Below are positions 48,737-60,061 of a DNA stretch of 64,000 bases, piece by piece. Each line of letters opens with the position of its first letter. Position 1 is the stretch's first letter. The notes below the pieces were generated by a model that saw nothing but the letters and a program-made list of their open reading frames with translations, ran no database searches and had not been told where the DNA came from. The stretch covers positions 124,001-188,000 of the forward strand of contig JAYKKR010000015.1 of assembly GCA_036971615.1 (NCBI GenBank), written 5' to 3'. This DNA is from Amyloporia xantha (taxonomy: Eukaryota > Basidiomycota > Agaricomycetes > Polyporales > Adustoporiaceae). The position numbers and the translations under genes are program-made.

Positions 48737-50104
48737 TCAGCGATTTAGCGGTGAGACCTGGTCGCAACGAGCTACACAATCCAGGAAGATGTCGAAGAAG
48801 CGCTGGACCTGCGTCTGATCAATACCCATATCATATATAGATCGGACATGAAATTCTTACATCGAGAGCCTCCGCAACGAGGCAATTCTTCCCTGATCGT
48901 CCCCATGAATCATCACACGAACGATAATTCCAGACGTCCACTACGGTTTCGCCAGTGGTATGAGTCCCCCTGAGCTCAACATCTACCCTGTATCTCTTGC
49001 AGCGAAATATGTCTGGATGAGCGACGTAAGCGATCGTCAATGCATCATGAAGGGGTGGGCCGTTGACGAAGCCGAAAGTCGATCTGTAGGCGTCCGCAAA
49101 GAAGCCGATGAGCGTAGATAGCATGTGTCGGAGCTTGGTGGACGCTGTCGGGAGGGCGTCGCTCTCGTCTGTGGTGTTGGGAGAGAGTATGAGACGGTGT
49201 ACATCGCGCGTCACGATGGCTGTGTGGGTCACATTGAGTGGAATCATCGTTTTCTTTACAGGCACGTCGAGTACGATTTGCGCCGCTTCGGCTGAACGAA
49301 ATATGTAAGGACAACTCAAACTCTGTGGTTCAATCGCCCTCACGATCGCATAGAATGTTGAACTCTTCATACATATTAGTTTATGCTTGTTTCTGATCGA
49401 TGCTAAACTTACCGGCGGACGGAGAACGATTTCCTAGACCGACGCCTCCACCCATGAACACGAACTCATCTATGATCGTGAGAATACGACAAGACTCCGG
49501 CGATCTGGGCTTACCTATCCCCTCAATCAAGTCGGGATATACACTAACAAAGAGTGCTATGTTTGTCATTGGACCTGAGGACACTATTGTGACTTTGTGA
49601 CCTTCCCCGTTCTTCCAGGTATCTTGAATCGCTTCGGCGATGCCATTTATCGCTCGCACTGGTAGACCCTGAGCTTCGAGACGTGCTCTTACTTCCGGAG
49701 CATCTGCAGAAGGTAGTCCCTCCACGCCTCCAAGTCCGTCAGCGCCATGGATCTCTGGATCATGTCGCGTGGGCCGAATGAGTGGTTTCGTAGCCCCAGG
49801 ATAAACATGCACGCTCTCTGGAGCGCCAAATGCATAGAGACATCTTGCAGCATTTCCGTTGGTATTATCTGCGCTAGCGTTTCCATGCACCTGCCCCAGC
49901 GAGTTATGATTGTTGAATAGTGCAGAAGACCTGAGTCACCGCACCGTAGAAATGCCTAGCAATTGCACATTCTTGCAATGAACCGCAAGCATGATCGCTG
50001 TTGCATCGTCATGCCCCTTGTACAACAAACACAATGAGAATCCACGGTACTGTACTACAAATGCTCAGGCTTACTGGGTCGCAATCAAGCCAGATGTACC
50101 TCAT
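48737..50104 (-). CDS. Inosine-uridine preferring nucleoside hydrolase
   Basis: Cleaves the N-glycosidic bond of ribonucleosides for base salvage. Six exons, 50104-50075, 50016-49945, 49890-49413, 49364-49344, 49291-48861 and 48808-48737, give 367 residues. The calcium-binding signature DCDPGHDDA (residues 7-15) is formed across the first intron. Next come LLGISTVHGNASADNTNGNA, IHGADGLGGVEGLP, VTIVSSGPMTNIALF, FVFMGGGVGLGNRSPSAEFN and ILCDPEAAQIVLD. The substrate-proximal GPPLHDALTIAYVAHP is also present, and the end RFFDIFLDCVARCD is typical. One exon is 21 bases long. No signal peptide is seen, so it is probably cytosolic. All catalytic Asp and His positions I can check are intact. Confidence 0.93.
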
Positions 50105-50242
50105 GATGAGAATGAAGCGCGTCCCAATGGGTAACAACCGTTTGTTTCAAGATCCACCCGCAGAGCTAATCAACAAGTAATGTAAGCTGAATGTAACGTT
50201 ATCGGTCCTCGAGCTACACGGCCAAAAGAGGCACGCCCCGAA

Positions 50243-50266
50243 AAAACATTAGACGAAAAGGGTGGG
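50243..50266 (+). repeat. 24-bp direct repeat, copy 1
   Basis: The sequence begins AAAACATTAGACGAAAAGGG and is identical to 51231-51254. Confidence 0.85.
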
Positions 50267-51230
50267 AAAGAGGGAAATATGGACCCAAATACAGCTCGCA
50301 TTCGGCGCCAGCCCGGGGATTTTCCCAAATGCTGAGATTGGACCGGGTCGAGATGTCCGAATGGTCCGGGATTTCCTGGGCTGTTTTGGCCCTTTGAACG
50401 GGTCGATTCCTGGGCTGGGACAGGGTGGCTGCAGCATCTGCCTTCTGGCCTCGCATTGCTCCTCCTTGTACAGCCACCCGCATCACAACACGCACAAATT
50501 TTGGACTTAGTCGTTTTTGAAGTTGTCGCTCAGGCGTGTGCATCCTCGCACATACGTTGTCGCTGTCGCTACTGAAGCTGAAGTATCATTTCTCTATTCT
50601 GCCGACCTGATCACAAGCCCGTCTCTGCCCTCCTCCTCTCTTATCATGCCCTATTTGATGCCCCCCCGTCCTTGTCTCTCGCTGATGATGCTGGCTGTTT
50701 TCTCTCGTTGTCTTGTTCATCTCAATTCTGCTACGCGACGCCGCACACGTCCTCTTGGACAACATCCAGCATGTATGGCACTGTATCATCTATGTCATCA
50801 GATATGACCATGTAGCATCGTGCGTAGCATCGGGGTCACAAGGATATACTGGTGTCTCATACGGCGCTGGACAGTGACGAAGCGAATAGCTACCTAATAC
50901 AATATCTATGTTATGCTGTCATTGTCTATATAATACTTCCTATGTACTGTTAATGCTATCGATTCAATGGTTCTATTACCAACTGCAGTGAAATTCCGGT
51001 ATACATAGGAATAGTAGTGCAAAAGCCACATAAGGCCCCGACATCAGACTGGCCCGTCACTCAGCCGGTGCCTGGGCTGCAACGGCCTGAGAATAGGACG
51101 CTGGCGCAGGGCTGTTTTGGCCTCTGCTGCCAGCCCTGAGACGGGGCCGTACTCAGGCTATCATGGGCCTGCGGCATGACGGATTCTGCACCAAACACAG
51201 GTGCCACCAGCATTCTGCTAAGTTACCGTG

Positions 51231-51254
51231 AAAACATTAGACGAAAAGGGTGGG
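51231..51254 (+). repeat. 24-bp direct repeat, copy 2
   Basis: Identical over 24 bases to 50243-50266, in the same orientation, 988 bases to the right. Confidence 0.85.
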
Positions 51255-51535
51255 GATAGTGCCGGGCTCAGGCTGACACCGGGCCTCTGCTCCGCGGCAT
51301 GAATTTCGTGCCATAACGTTCTCGCCGTGTACTTGCAGTAGTAGTCTTGCGGGTCCACGAGTAGAAAGACGCTCAGAACAATCATTACGGTCCCGATCCC
51401 GATTTCCACGTGCTCATCCCGATGAGATCTTACCGAGTCGCGATGCTTAGTCAGCCAATTTTTGCCTCCTTGCAGCGTGCCTCGCCCGTCCCGCAACTTG
51501 AACTGAAATCTGCCAGTGCGGCCACGAGCAGAGTC

Positions 51536-54165
51536 ATGGAGCCCCATTCTCGCTTCTCCCAGTTTAATAGCAGGCAGCTAAAAGCTGGACCTATATCAAC
51601 TTCCTCACGCTACCTGGAGACTCAAACAAAACCAGTCGACCCCCTAGAGAATTTCAAGAGACGTCCTACACCATCGAGGAAGTCCTCTTCGCCTTCGACG
51701 TCTACGTTATATATATCAAGACCAATCGCCACGAATTCCAGGGTCAAGCAAGGTATGTTCCTAGACTACCTCCCTTGCCATTAGCGATCCTGACCGCTAG
51801 TCATGAAGATGAACAGTATAGGAAAGACATGTATCTTGCATTTGTCAACAACGCTTTGCAGCAAAAGATGAATGTAAGCTGCCATGTGTCTCTTGATTCT
51901 TTTGCCCTGACATTGCTCATTAGGGCATCAGCGATGCTTTCGACGAGCTAGTCGACCAGTTCAATCCGAAAAGGTCGGCGGACGGCCCACTCTCACCCTC
52001 TCCACAATTGCGCCTTTGGATCCTCGCACTGTCCCATGTCGTCTCTCGCCTTGATCGCTGCCATTCTTCCCTGGTAGAAGCTGTTATAAACACCCCCTGG
52101 ACAACTATGGATACTGGTTTCGTCAAATCCTACACCTCCTTCATTGGAATGCTTGTTAGTGCGAGGCCGGAATACCTGTCTCTTGTGCTGGGAAGAATAG
52201 CGCATGGGTTCACGTACCGTGCGTCAGAGTCCTACCATTGCTAGCTACAAATAAGTTGATTGCATTCTTCCAGAATCAGGGTTGCAAGCTCTGGACTCTG
52301 GGCTGCCATCGAGCTCCTCAAGCCCTCTCACTCGTCGTGTTGTATACGACCGCATCCACTACTTGTTGCAACATTTAATTTCACTTGTTCCCACACTTCC
52401 TTCAACACTCCACCCTCTCCTGGTCCGCAACTTTCCTCATAAGCGGCAAAGTCAGGCAGCGCAAGTGACATATATAAGGAACCTCTTGAAGGTGTCGGAA
52501 TACTGTCCTGAGCTCTCAGAAGGCATCCTATCGACGATCATTGATCGCGCTATTCAGATCGATGTAAGTGTCATACTGCCTTGCCTTCCTCTCGCTGAGG
52601 ATGTAGACCTGACTTGTTACAGGTGGAGATCCAGGTAGAGCTCGAAGAGTTAGAAGAACATGGAGCTAGCGAGGACCGTGACGAGGTCTTTGAGTTGGAT
52701 CCCTTTGACACGGTTGTAGGCCAAGAGGGCGAAGAGTCGGGGTCAGATGATGACGATGATGACGACGAGGGAGATAACCTCAGTGATTTGTCCTCGGATG
52801 CAGGTGGGGATATAGACGACGAAGTAGCTCCAACGCACGACACGCCGTCAAATGTTCACCACGTTCAAGGCATGGTTGACAAACTCGATACAATTTTAAA
52901 GAACATATTCGACCATTTTAACCGCAGCCATCTAGACATCCTCCCAGTCCCCATGTCGATACCAAGTACGCCCTCGTCACGATCAGATTCCCCATTGCTT
53001 ATACCGGAAGTTATACGACCTCCATCGCCCACAACGCTCGAGGACGGAAAAATGCTCCGACGGCAGCAATTCCACACCCTCCTCTCCATTTTCGACCGTA
53101 CCATCCTCCGCACCTTCAAGTCACGCTACACTCAATTCCTCATCTTCTGGTATTCCTCATTGGATCCCGAGTTCAGCGATCTCTTCCAGGGAATGCTAGT
53201 GTCAAAATCGCTCCTGGAGGAAGATCAACCTGCGGTGACACGGGCGGCGGCGGCAAGCTACATCGCAAGCTTCGTGAGTCGCGCGCAATTCGTTGATAGA
53301 GAGAGCACGCGCAGAGTGGTAGCGTGTTTATGTAATTTCCTTCAAAATCGTCTCGATATTCTGGACGCGGTCACAAGTACTGGTGCGGTTCCACCGAGTA
53401 TGGCGCAACATAGTGTTTTCTACGCGGTGGCGCAGGCCGTATTCCTGATATTCTGCTTCCGGTGGAGAGACCTCCTTGAGGATCAAGAAGATGTGGACGA
53501 ATTCGCCGCGGCCAGTGTACCTACGAAGAAGTGGATGGTCGAGTTGGATATATTGCAGCGCGTGGTTACTTCGGAGCTCAACCCTTTGAAGGTATATATT
53601 TACCATTTACAGACACCGCTAGTGTATACTAACTTCTACTCGACAGGTCTGTTCCACGAACGTCGTTATGCAATTTGCCAGGGTCGCGCACGCAACGGAT
53701 TTCATCTACTGCTATACCATCATGGAGTCCAACCGACGCTCTGAATACGCACCTCAAACACCGACAGCGAGCACGAGTCGCGGATCCTCGACTCAGGGAA
53801 GTCAACGTGGACCTGCGACACATCCACTGATGCTCGGACACTCCATGGATTCAGAGTTGAATACGTTTTTCCCGTTCGATCCGTATAAACTGCCCAGGTC
53901 TGGCTCGTACATCCAAGGTGTTTACCGGGAGTGGTCCTCTGTTGCGATCGACGACGACGAGGAAGATGAAGAGGACGAAGAGGACGACGTGGAAGGGGAG
54001 GATGCGGAGGAGGAAGATGGTCACGGGAGTCGGCCTCAGGATATTATCGTGAATGGCGTGCGGTTGGCAGATACGGCAGACGATGCAGACGGGTTGGGGG
54101 AGTCGTTTGGTGGGATGAGCATCAGTCCTAATCGGCCCGTCGCCATGAGCATATCTGTATCATGA
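51536..54165 (+). CDS. RRN3: RNA polymerase I-specific initiation factor RRN3
   Basis: Bridges Pol I and the core factor at rDNA promoters in the nucleolus. Six exons, 51536-51752, 51810-51874, 51924-52218, 52274-52563, 52623-53591 and 53647-54165, give 784 residues. N-terminal MEPHSRFSQFNSRQLKAGP precedes the HEAT-like domain with DEQYRKDMYLAFVNNALQQK, LRLWILALSHVVSRLDRCHS, LLVRNFPHKR and YIRNLLKVSEYCPELSEGIL. An Asp/Glu/Ser acidic loop follows (about 285-320). The conserved core resumes with MVDKLDTILKNIFDHFNR, FKSRYTQFLIFWYSSLDPEF and AAASYIASFVSRAQFV. The C-terminal region has LNPLKVCSTNVVMQFARVAH, NTFFPFDPYKLPRS and a long acidic tail. The start follows the family N-terminus; an upstream in-frame Met at 51410 is not conserved. 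Confidence 0.93.
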
Positions 54166-54429
54166 TGTATCATGACATGTTTTGTATTGTTCTCTATGGT
54201 TTATTTTCTAGTTCGGTGTCTTCGGCGATGATATACCATCAGTTCGCGCAACAATGCATCATGCTGAGCACGAAATGGGCTACCAATTTGTACCCCCGTA
54301 TCTACTAGCGAGTCTCCCCGGCGCTAGACATATGTCGGGACTGTACGCGTCGGATCACGTGCTGGGAACTCACACTGTGAAGGCGCGCTATGCGCTCAGG
54401 CGACCGCGACGTCGGACCTCATCCCAACA
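54166..54429. promoter_or_regulatory. 264-bp tandem gap, RRN3 to NDUFB9
   Basis: Short same-strand spacer holding the RRN3 3' end and the NDUFB9 promoter. No motif is named. Confidence 0.4.
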
Positions 54430-55008
54430 ATGTCGGTGCCGTCGCCATTCTCCTCGGCGCACAAGCGCTATGTGCAGTCACTGTACAAACGATTGTTGAA
54501 CAACGAACTGAACTGGGTTGTCAGCCGCGATATATGGAGGGGCAGGGCAATTGCGATCCGGGCTGAGTTCGAGAGGAATAGGTGAGTGTTCGTTCGGGAG
54601 GTATGCTGACGTTGTTGAATTGGGCGACATGCAGGAATGTACACGATCCCAGAGAGCTTTCTGTCATTCTTCAGAAGGCAGAGGCGGAACTTGCTGACCG
54701 GTTGCATCCGGATCCATACCGGCGTGAGTGCTGTTCCACGCATGACTTGGTGACTGTTATGAACGTGTGGTATATTAAGCTGCCGAGGCCGTCGATGGGA
54801 CGAAATGGTGCGTGATCTCCGTTTGTTATCAGGAATTCTACTTACCTGCTTTTGTTACTTATTTCAGGGAACGGAACGTCCCGGTACGTCCAGTCTGTAT
54901 GGCGATCGGTGTGCATTGTGAGGCTCATGAACCTACGATTAGCCACCCCTGGGACCCATCTTCGAACACGAGAAGTTCAACTACGAACATGGGAAGGGGC
55001 ACCATTGA
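54430..55008 (+). CDS. NDUFB9: NADH:ubiquinone oxidoreductase subunit NDUFB9 (B22, LYR family)
   Basis: LYR-motif accessory subunit of complex I at the matrix side of the membrane arm. Five exons, 54430-54581, 54635-54723, 54780-54807, 54868-54883 and 54943-55008, give 116 residues. The LYR-type sequence is SAHKRYVQSLYKRLLNNELN, followed by WVVSRDIWRGRAIAIRAEFE, the block DPRELSVILQKAEAELADRL, HPDPYRPAEAVDGTKWERNV and a C-terminal PPPLGPIFEHEKFNYEHGKG. Exons 3 and 4 are only 28 and 16 bases. The human protein is longer (179 aa) at the C-terminus; fungal forms are usually short. Third complex I gene in the window. Confidence 0.9.
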
Positions 55009-55663
55009 TAGAGTCCCGCTGCAGATGTATTATTGCTCTGGACGGCGTCAACTTTGTTCCCTTGTTTCTGCGATAGAACCTGAGAATGTCGGCGAACACT
55101 GGCCACTTTCACGACGAAGTTACGCACCAGAGGTCATTTGAGGCAAGATGACCTTGATATCAGAACCACGGCACAGTGTAATCACTGCATCCACCATGAT
55201 TGATGGTATGGAAAGGTCTCAGATAGGAATGACTTATGCTCCTACTATATAGCTCTTCCGTGAAATCGTTAGCATTATTGTATCAAGCTGTTCCTGCAGC
55301 GCCAGGAGAGAATGATTTATCGTGGATGGATTGCCTGCAATCTTCTTGTACTCACTGACCGAGTCGAAATGGCGATGCTTCGTGTTGATGTATTTTGTTT
55401 TGTTTTTCCATGGTCACTATCTCGCAACTTGAAACTGTTCTCAACCACTTCTACAGTACTACTTTGTAAGTTTTAGGTAAATTGTCAACGTCCCGGGTGA
55501 AAGATGCAGAAAGTATCATATGCAAGGAGGTGAGAAACACGTGCAAGTCTTCCCCAGACTCCAAATCGAGTTATAACACTCGGCCTGGGGTGAACTCAAA
55601 GCTGCGCTCCTACAGCGCTCCCCAGCGTCGAGCTCTATCTGACCCGACATCCACGCCCGTCCA
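55009..55663. other. 655-bp intergenic region, NDUFB9 to lipin
   Basis: No supported gene; it holds the 3' flank of NDUFB9 and the lipin promoter. A 61-codon frame at 55482-55667 has no family resemblance. Confidence 0.4.
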
Positions 55664-58600
55664 ATGAACTATCTACGGGGAGCTGTTAGCGCAATCAGTG
55701 CACCCTATCAGTACTACAAGGACCTGAATCCCTCCACCCTAACAGGCGCCATAGACGTCATTGTAGTTCATCGCCCTAAGCAACTGGAAGGTAGTAACAA
55801 CAACGATGCGCAGCCGGGGGATGAGGACGAGCTTGTGTGCTCGCCATTTCATGTTAGGTTCGGAAAGTGGCAAGTGCTCAGGCCTGGGGACAAGAAGGTG
55901 CGTCGGCGCTTTGTAATGTAGTGGATCACTGAACATAACACTGATCAGGTCAATGTGTTTGTCAACGGAAATCCAGTCCCATTCCCCATGAAGATTGGCG
56001 AAGCGGGTGAAGCCTTTTTTGTGTTTGAGACAGACGATGACATACCGGACGATCTCGTTACCAGCCCATTGCTCGCAGCGACCCGGCCAGGACAGAGCAA
56101 CGCCGATGTAGAGCGCGCAGGAAGATTCGGAGCGAAGGAAGGTTCTGAAGGAAAGGAAGACAGGGACACAACAGACTCGCAAGAACCGGACTTCCTCGAC
56201 TTGAATGCTCCTAGTCCGCCTGAGCCCGAGCCTCGCCAGTCCGGCGATTCTACAACCAAACCATCTCCGGATGTGCCGGACCAACAGCAAGGAGATGAAC
56301 AGCCATCGCTTCTTTCGCGGACTGCACAGATTGGCAAAGCGGTGTTCGGCGCTGCAGTGGAGACGGAAAAGTCGGGAAAGGACAAACTCAATGATAAGTC
56401 AGTGAAGGATGCTATGTTAGAGCTAGAGAAGGACGAGGAGATATCTTTAAAGGAGAAGGCTATATCAGCACGTACTGCGGCAGAGGGCTCAGGGCTGACG
56501 TCACTTGGAAGCAAAGGTGATGAAGTCCTCCCGGACGCGGAGAATGTGCAAGGCCCAGAGGTTGTCTACGCGGATGGTGAGCTGATTCATCTCCATGTCA
56601 GGAAACATATTAACGTCCAGCAATGAAGATATGGTCTTTGATATGGAGGGCTATCATTCACACCGGCGCAGTCGTTCGGGTGAGACGATCACACCTAAGG
56701 ATGCAGGTCCGCCCTCAGGCTCCCGAGCCGAACGTCCGCCAAGTTCACCTGGGCCATCTCGTGAGTTCTGCGTCTGAACCTAAGCACAATAAATTTATGT
56801 ACAAATTGAAACAGGCTCCCCGTCACCTCCAGTATCGTCTTCGGCTCCCGTTCCCTTTCCCAGCATGCGTGCCACCTCCGAGCCACCATTCGAGCACACT
56901 TCCGGAATGACTCCGACGCCCCCTTCGTATACTCCACCTACTACTCCCCCCTCACGTTCCCCATCTACCTCGCGCATTCACGCTACGAAGGCGAGAATCG
57001 GTCCACACGCAAGCATCCCGACATTGCGCATGCCTGCTGAGACAGAGGAGTACATGTGGGAGTGGGGCAACTTTCCTCAGCGAACGCCTGTCCGGACAGG
57101 CTTTGAGGCGGGCGGTCTGCACGAGAGCCGGAAAGGCAAGGAGAGGACGCCGGAGCTCGGAGTGGATACCAATGTGGGAGCGAGTGGAAGCGTGGGGACC
57201 ATCGTGTCGTCTCCCGTGTCTTATACACCTGACGTGGAGTCAGAGGGAGGCGATGCGATGCGATATGGTGAAGGTGGGCGGCTTGGCGTGGACCGTAGGG
57301 ATCCCACACGATTCAAGGTGTCCATCGAGAGGAGAGTTGTAGACTTCGAGCTGAGTACAGTTCACGGCGTGGGTCAGGCGGATGCGGACTGGAATGGGAA
57401 AGGCCCGCTGGGAGGCGAGGATGAGGTAGAAGACGCGCAGCGGTTCGAACAAGGCAAAATTGACTTTCAGCGGTTCTTGGATGATGAGCGAATCGTGCAG
57501 GATGAGGACCTAGTGTTAAAATGGGCTGGTGGGATGTGAGTGAATCCGTTAAGACATACACGAGCAGCACTCACTCTGTTCGACGAACAGGTATATCACA
57601 CGCAAGGATGGTTCACCTTTGATGGATGCCCTTGTCCTATGGCGCGAAGCCGCGCTTCATGGGAAGCTCGCCCGGTCACCGTCTCGTTCCCCTTCACCAG
57701 GCTATGAGTATGACCGTCGCTCCCGGCTCAAGGGTATCGAGGAAGAGTCGCCGTACTTCGATGATGAGGGTCGAAATTCCGCTCGATCATCAGCGGACAT
57801 GTCTGGAACCACCGTTTCGGGTGGGGACAACGCTGACGGTCAGAGTACGACATCCCGACCGTCCTCATCGTCTTGGGTACGGTGGTGGAGTCGTAGCCGT
57901 AGGGAAGAGCGACCGGACCTTAGATCAATGAATACGGCTCCATCAAGTGTTGTACGTACTTCTTTTTGAGCATGCGGGGTGGTAGTTTACTCACGCTCGA
58001 TGTTCTCTGCGTTTGTAGCAACGGAGTGTGACAACAGTCGTTGAACATGGTCCGAAGCCGGCCAAGCGCTCATCTTCGGTCGCATCTGCTCCCCCTGCAC
58101 CCATGTTTCCTGAAACCAGAGACGCCTCCTGACAGTCTCCCAGAAGACAAGAAGCTGGACGCGAGACCAAGCAGGAAGAGGTATGCCAAGACCTTACGCT
58201 TGACGTCGGATCAGCTTGTGCGTGCTCGCAATTTACTGCACCTCATACCTCATGCCTCATGCCTCATGCCTCACCCCTCACCCCTCACCTCCCCTCTCTA
58301 TTCAGAAATCTTTGAACTTGAAGCCTGGCGCGAACAGCATCACCTTCTCCCTCTCTGCGACTGGCGCTGTCGCTTGCACTGCGCGATTGTTTGTCTGGGA
58401 CCACATGGACCGGGTCGTGATATCAGATATTGACGGGACAATCACCAAGTATGTTCCCAGGTTTTCCCTCTCAGTTGATAGTCCTGAAGCATCATCTACG
58501 ACAGGTCGGATGCATTGGGTCATGTCTTCACCATGATAGGGCGTGACTGGACACATATAGGTGTGGCCAAATTGTATACGGATATTTGCCGCAACGGATA

Positions 58601-59756
58601 CAAGATGCTCTACCTCACATCGCGAGCCATCGGGCAGGCGGATTCTACGCGCGATTACCTCAAAGGTGTGAAGCAGAACGATTACCAACTGCCCGAAGGA
58701 CCTGTGATTATGAGCCCAGACCGTCTGATGGCTTCTCTGCATCGGTGTGTAATAGAAACACATCCAGATATGGTGCGGACAACTCATAATGATATAGTGA
58801 GGTTATCATGCGGAAACCAGAAGTGTTCAAGATGGCAGCTCTGCGGGACATTCAGAAGCTCTTTGGCAATACCGCGAAGAACCCCTTCTATGCAGGATTT
58901 GGTAATCGCATTACGGATGCTCTGTCGTACCGCAGTGTCAACGTGCCGAGCTCCAGAATCTTCACGATCGATTCTACCGGGGAGGTCAAAATGGAGTTGC
59001 TAGAGTTGGCAGGCTATAAATCTTCGTACGTGGGCAAGTCATTGAAACTCCTCGTCTACTAACAGCCGCTCGCTATGCTGTAGGTACATCCATATGACGG
59101 ATTTAGTGGATCAGATGTTCCCACCAATTCATCGGAAATGGGCACCAGAGTATACAGATTTCAATTACTGGAAGGCCCCCATACAGGACTTCCCTCTTCC
59201 GGACCTGTCTCCACCATCTCCTGCCCTGAGCGCTCGGTCTGATACATCCAACCAGAGCACCCTTGCTCGTCTGAGACATTTTAGTCTCGTGGGAAGTAGA
59301 CAAGCGAACAATATGAAGCAATTCACATTACCCCCTCCCGTGGCAAACAGCTCGGAAAAAGACACCCGGAATCAGGAGCGGAGGAATGAGTCACATCTGC
59401 GGCAGATGTCGTCGTTTGAGAGGTTAAGCAGCACCCTCGTGGGATTGGCCTCCCCTATCAGCAGCCCACGCTCGAGCACGCCTACGTTCATTGACTCCGG
59501 GTCAGAGGACGAGGGCGATGAGGATGATCTGGAAAAGCAGAAGATACAGCGGCGGAGACGGCGTGAGAGCATGCCTGGGTCTCTTCCTGGGTCTGACGGC
59601 TCGGCTTCTGACGACGACTTGCAGTTTGGGATGGATGAGGACGGGGGAGAAGGGGGGTACGAGTATCATGGAGAAAACGAAGAAGAGGCTGCGGAAGAGG
59701 CGTTTGATGAAGACCTGTTGGCGACCGGTGAGATGGAGAATGTTCCTTTTTTATGA
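55664..59756 (+). CDS. Lipin-type phosphatidate phosphatase (Pah1/Ned1)
   Basis: Mg-dependent phosphatase converting phosphatidate to diacylglycerol at the ER/nuclear envelope. Exons: 55664-55897, 55949-56576, 56629-56760, 56815-57535, 57591-57951, 58019-58049, 58120-58217, 58306-58448, 58505-58744, 58798-59025 and 59084-59756, about 1,162 residues. The N-LIP domain starts MNYLRGAVSAISAPYQYYKD and contains SPFHVRFGKWQVLRPGDKKV. A long disordered region follows. The catalytic C-LIP has KRYAKTLRLTSDQLKSLNLK, the DIDGTIT motif (about 776-782) with both Asp residues, then GHVFTMIGRDWTHIGVAKLY, LYLTSRAIGQADSTRDYLKG, LPEGPVIMSPDRL and KNPFYAGFGNRITDA. The tail is acidic. The join at 58049/58120 in the disordered linker is the least certain; other joins restore conserved sequence. 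Confidence 0.92.
58241..58289 (+). repeat. Seven tandem copies of a 7-bp unit in a lipin intron
   Basis: CCTCATA, three CCTCATG and three CCTCACC units run head to tail in the intron just before the exon carrying the catalytic DIDGT motif. The tract is pyrimidine-rich and ends 16 bases before the acceptor at 58305, so it also serves as part of the polypyrimidine region. Confidence 0.85.
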
Positions 59757-60061
59757 GATGTCCTCCGAGGCGTCAAGTTTCGAGAGTGCCTGGGACGCGT
59801 TGGACATTCTGCAATACCCCATCGTCGTGTGGTTTGATGTCGCATCCACGGTCGCATATATCACCACCGTAGCCTAATATCCCTTACGGAGCATAAACAC
59901 AGTGTATACTATAATTGGAGGACATCTTACTCCTGCTCCTCTCAGGTCTGAAACGGCGTATCGCATTACTACACCTTCCATTCTGGGACTGGCTAAGGGC
60001 GGGGACGATCGAGCGGAATTGAGACCGAGCGACGTTGTCTTTGCACGTCTGCAATCTTTCG
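59757..60061. promoter_or_regulatory. 305-bp tandem gap, lipin to THOC3
   Basis: Contains the lipin 3' flank and the THOC3 promoter. No gene or repeat is supported. Confidence 0.4.

Larger units (their letters stand above)
50105..51535. other. 1.4-kb gene-free block bounded by direct repeats
   Basis: No gene is supported between the nucleoside hydrolase and RRN3. The block contains two copies of a 24-bp sequence 988 bases apart and two copies of GGGCTGTTTTGGCC (50378-50391 and 51109-51122), with GC-rich flanks unlike the neighbouring AT-rich DNA at 50880-51000. It may be an old transposable-element remnant. The RRN3 promoter lies at its right end. Confidence 0.45.

Noticed and set aside
56577..56601. 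25-base intron in lipin giving GGNILTSSNEDMVF
   Set aside because: Far shorter than any believable intron; extending to the AG at 56628 gives a normal 52-base intron and the conserved VVYADDMVFDMEGYH.
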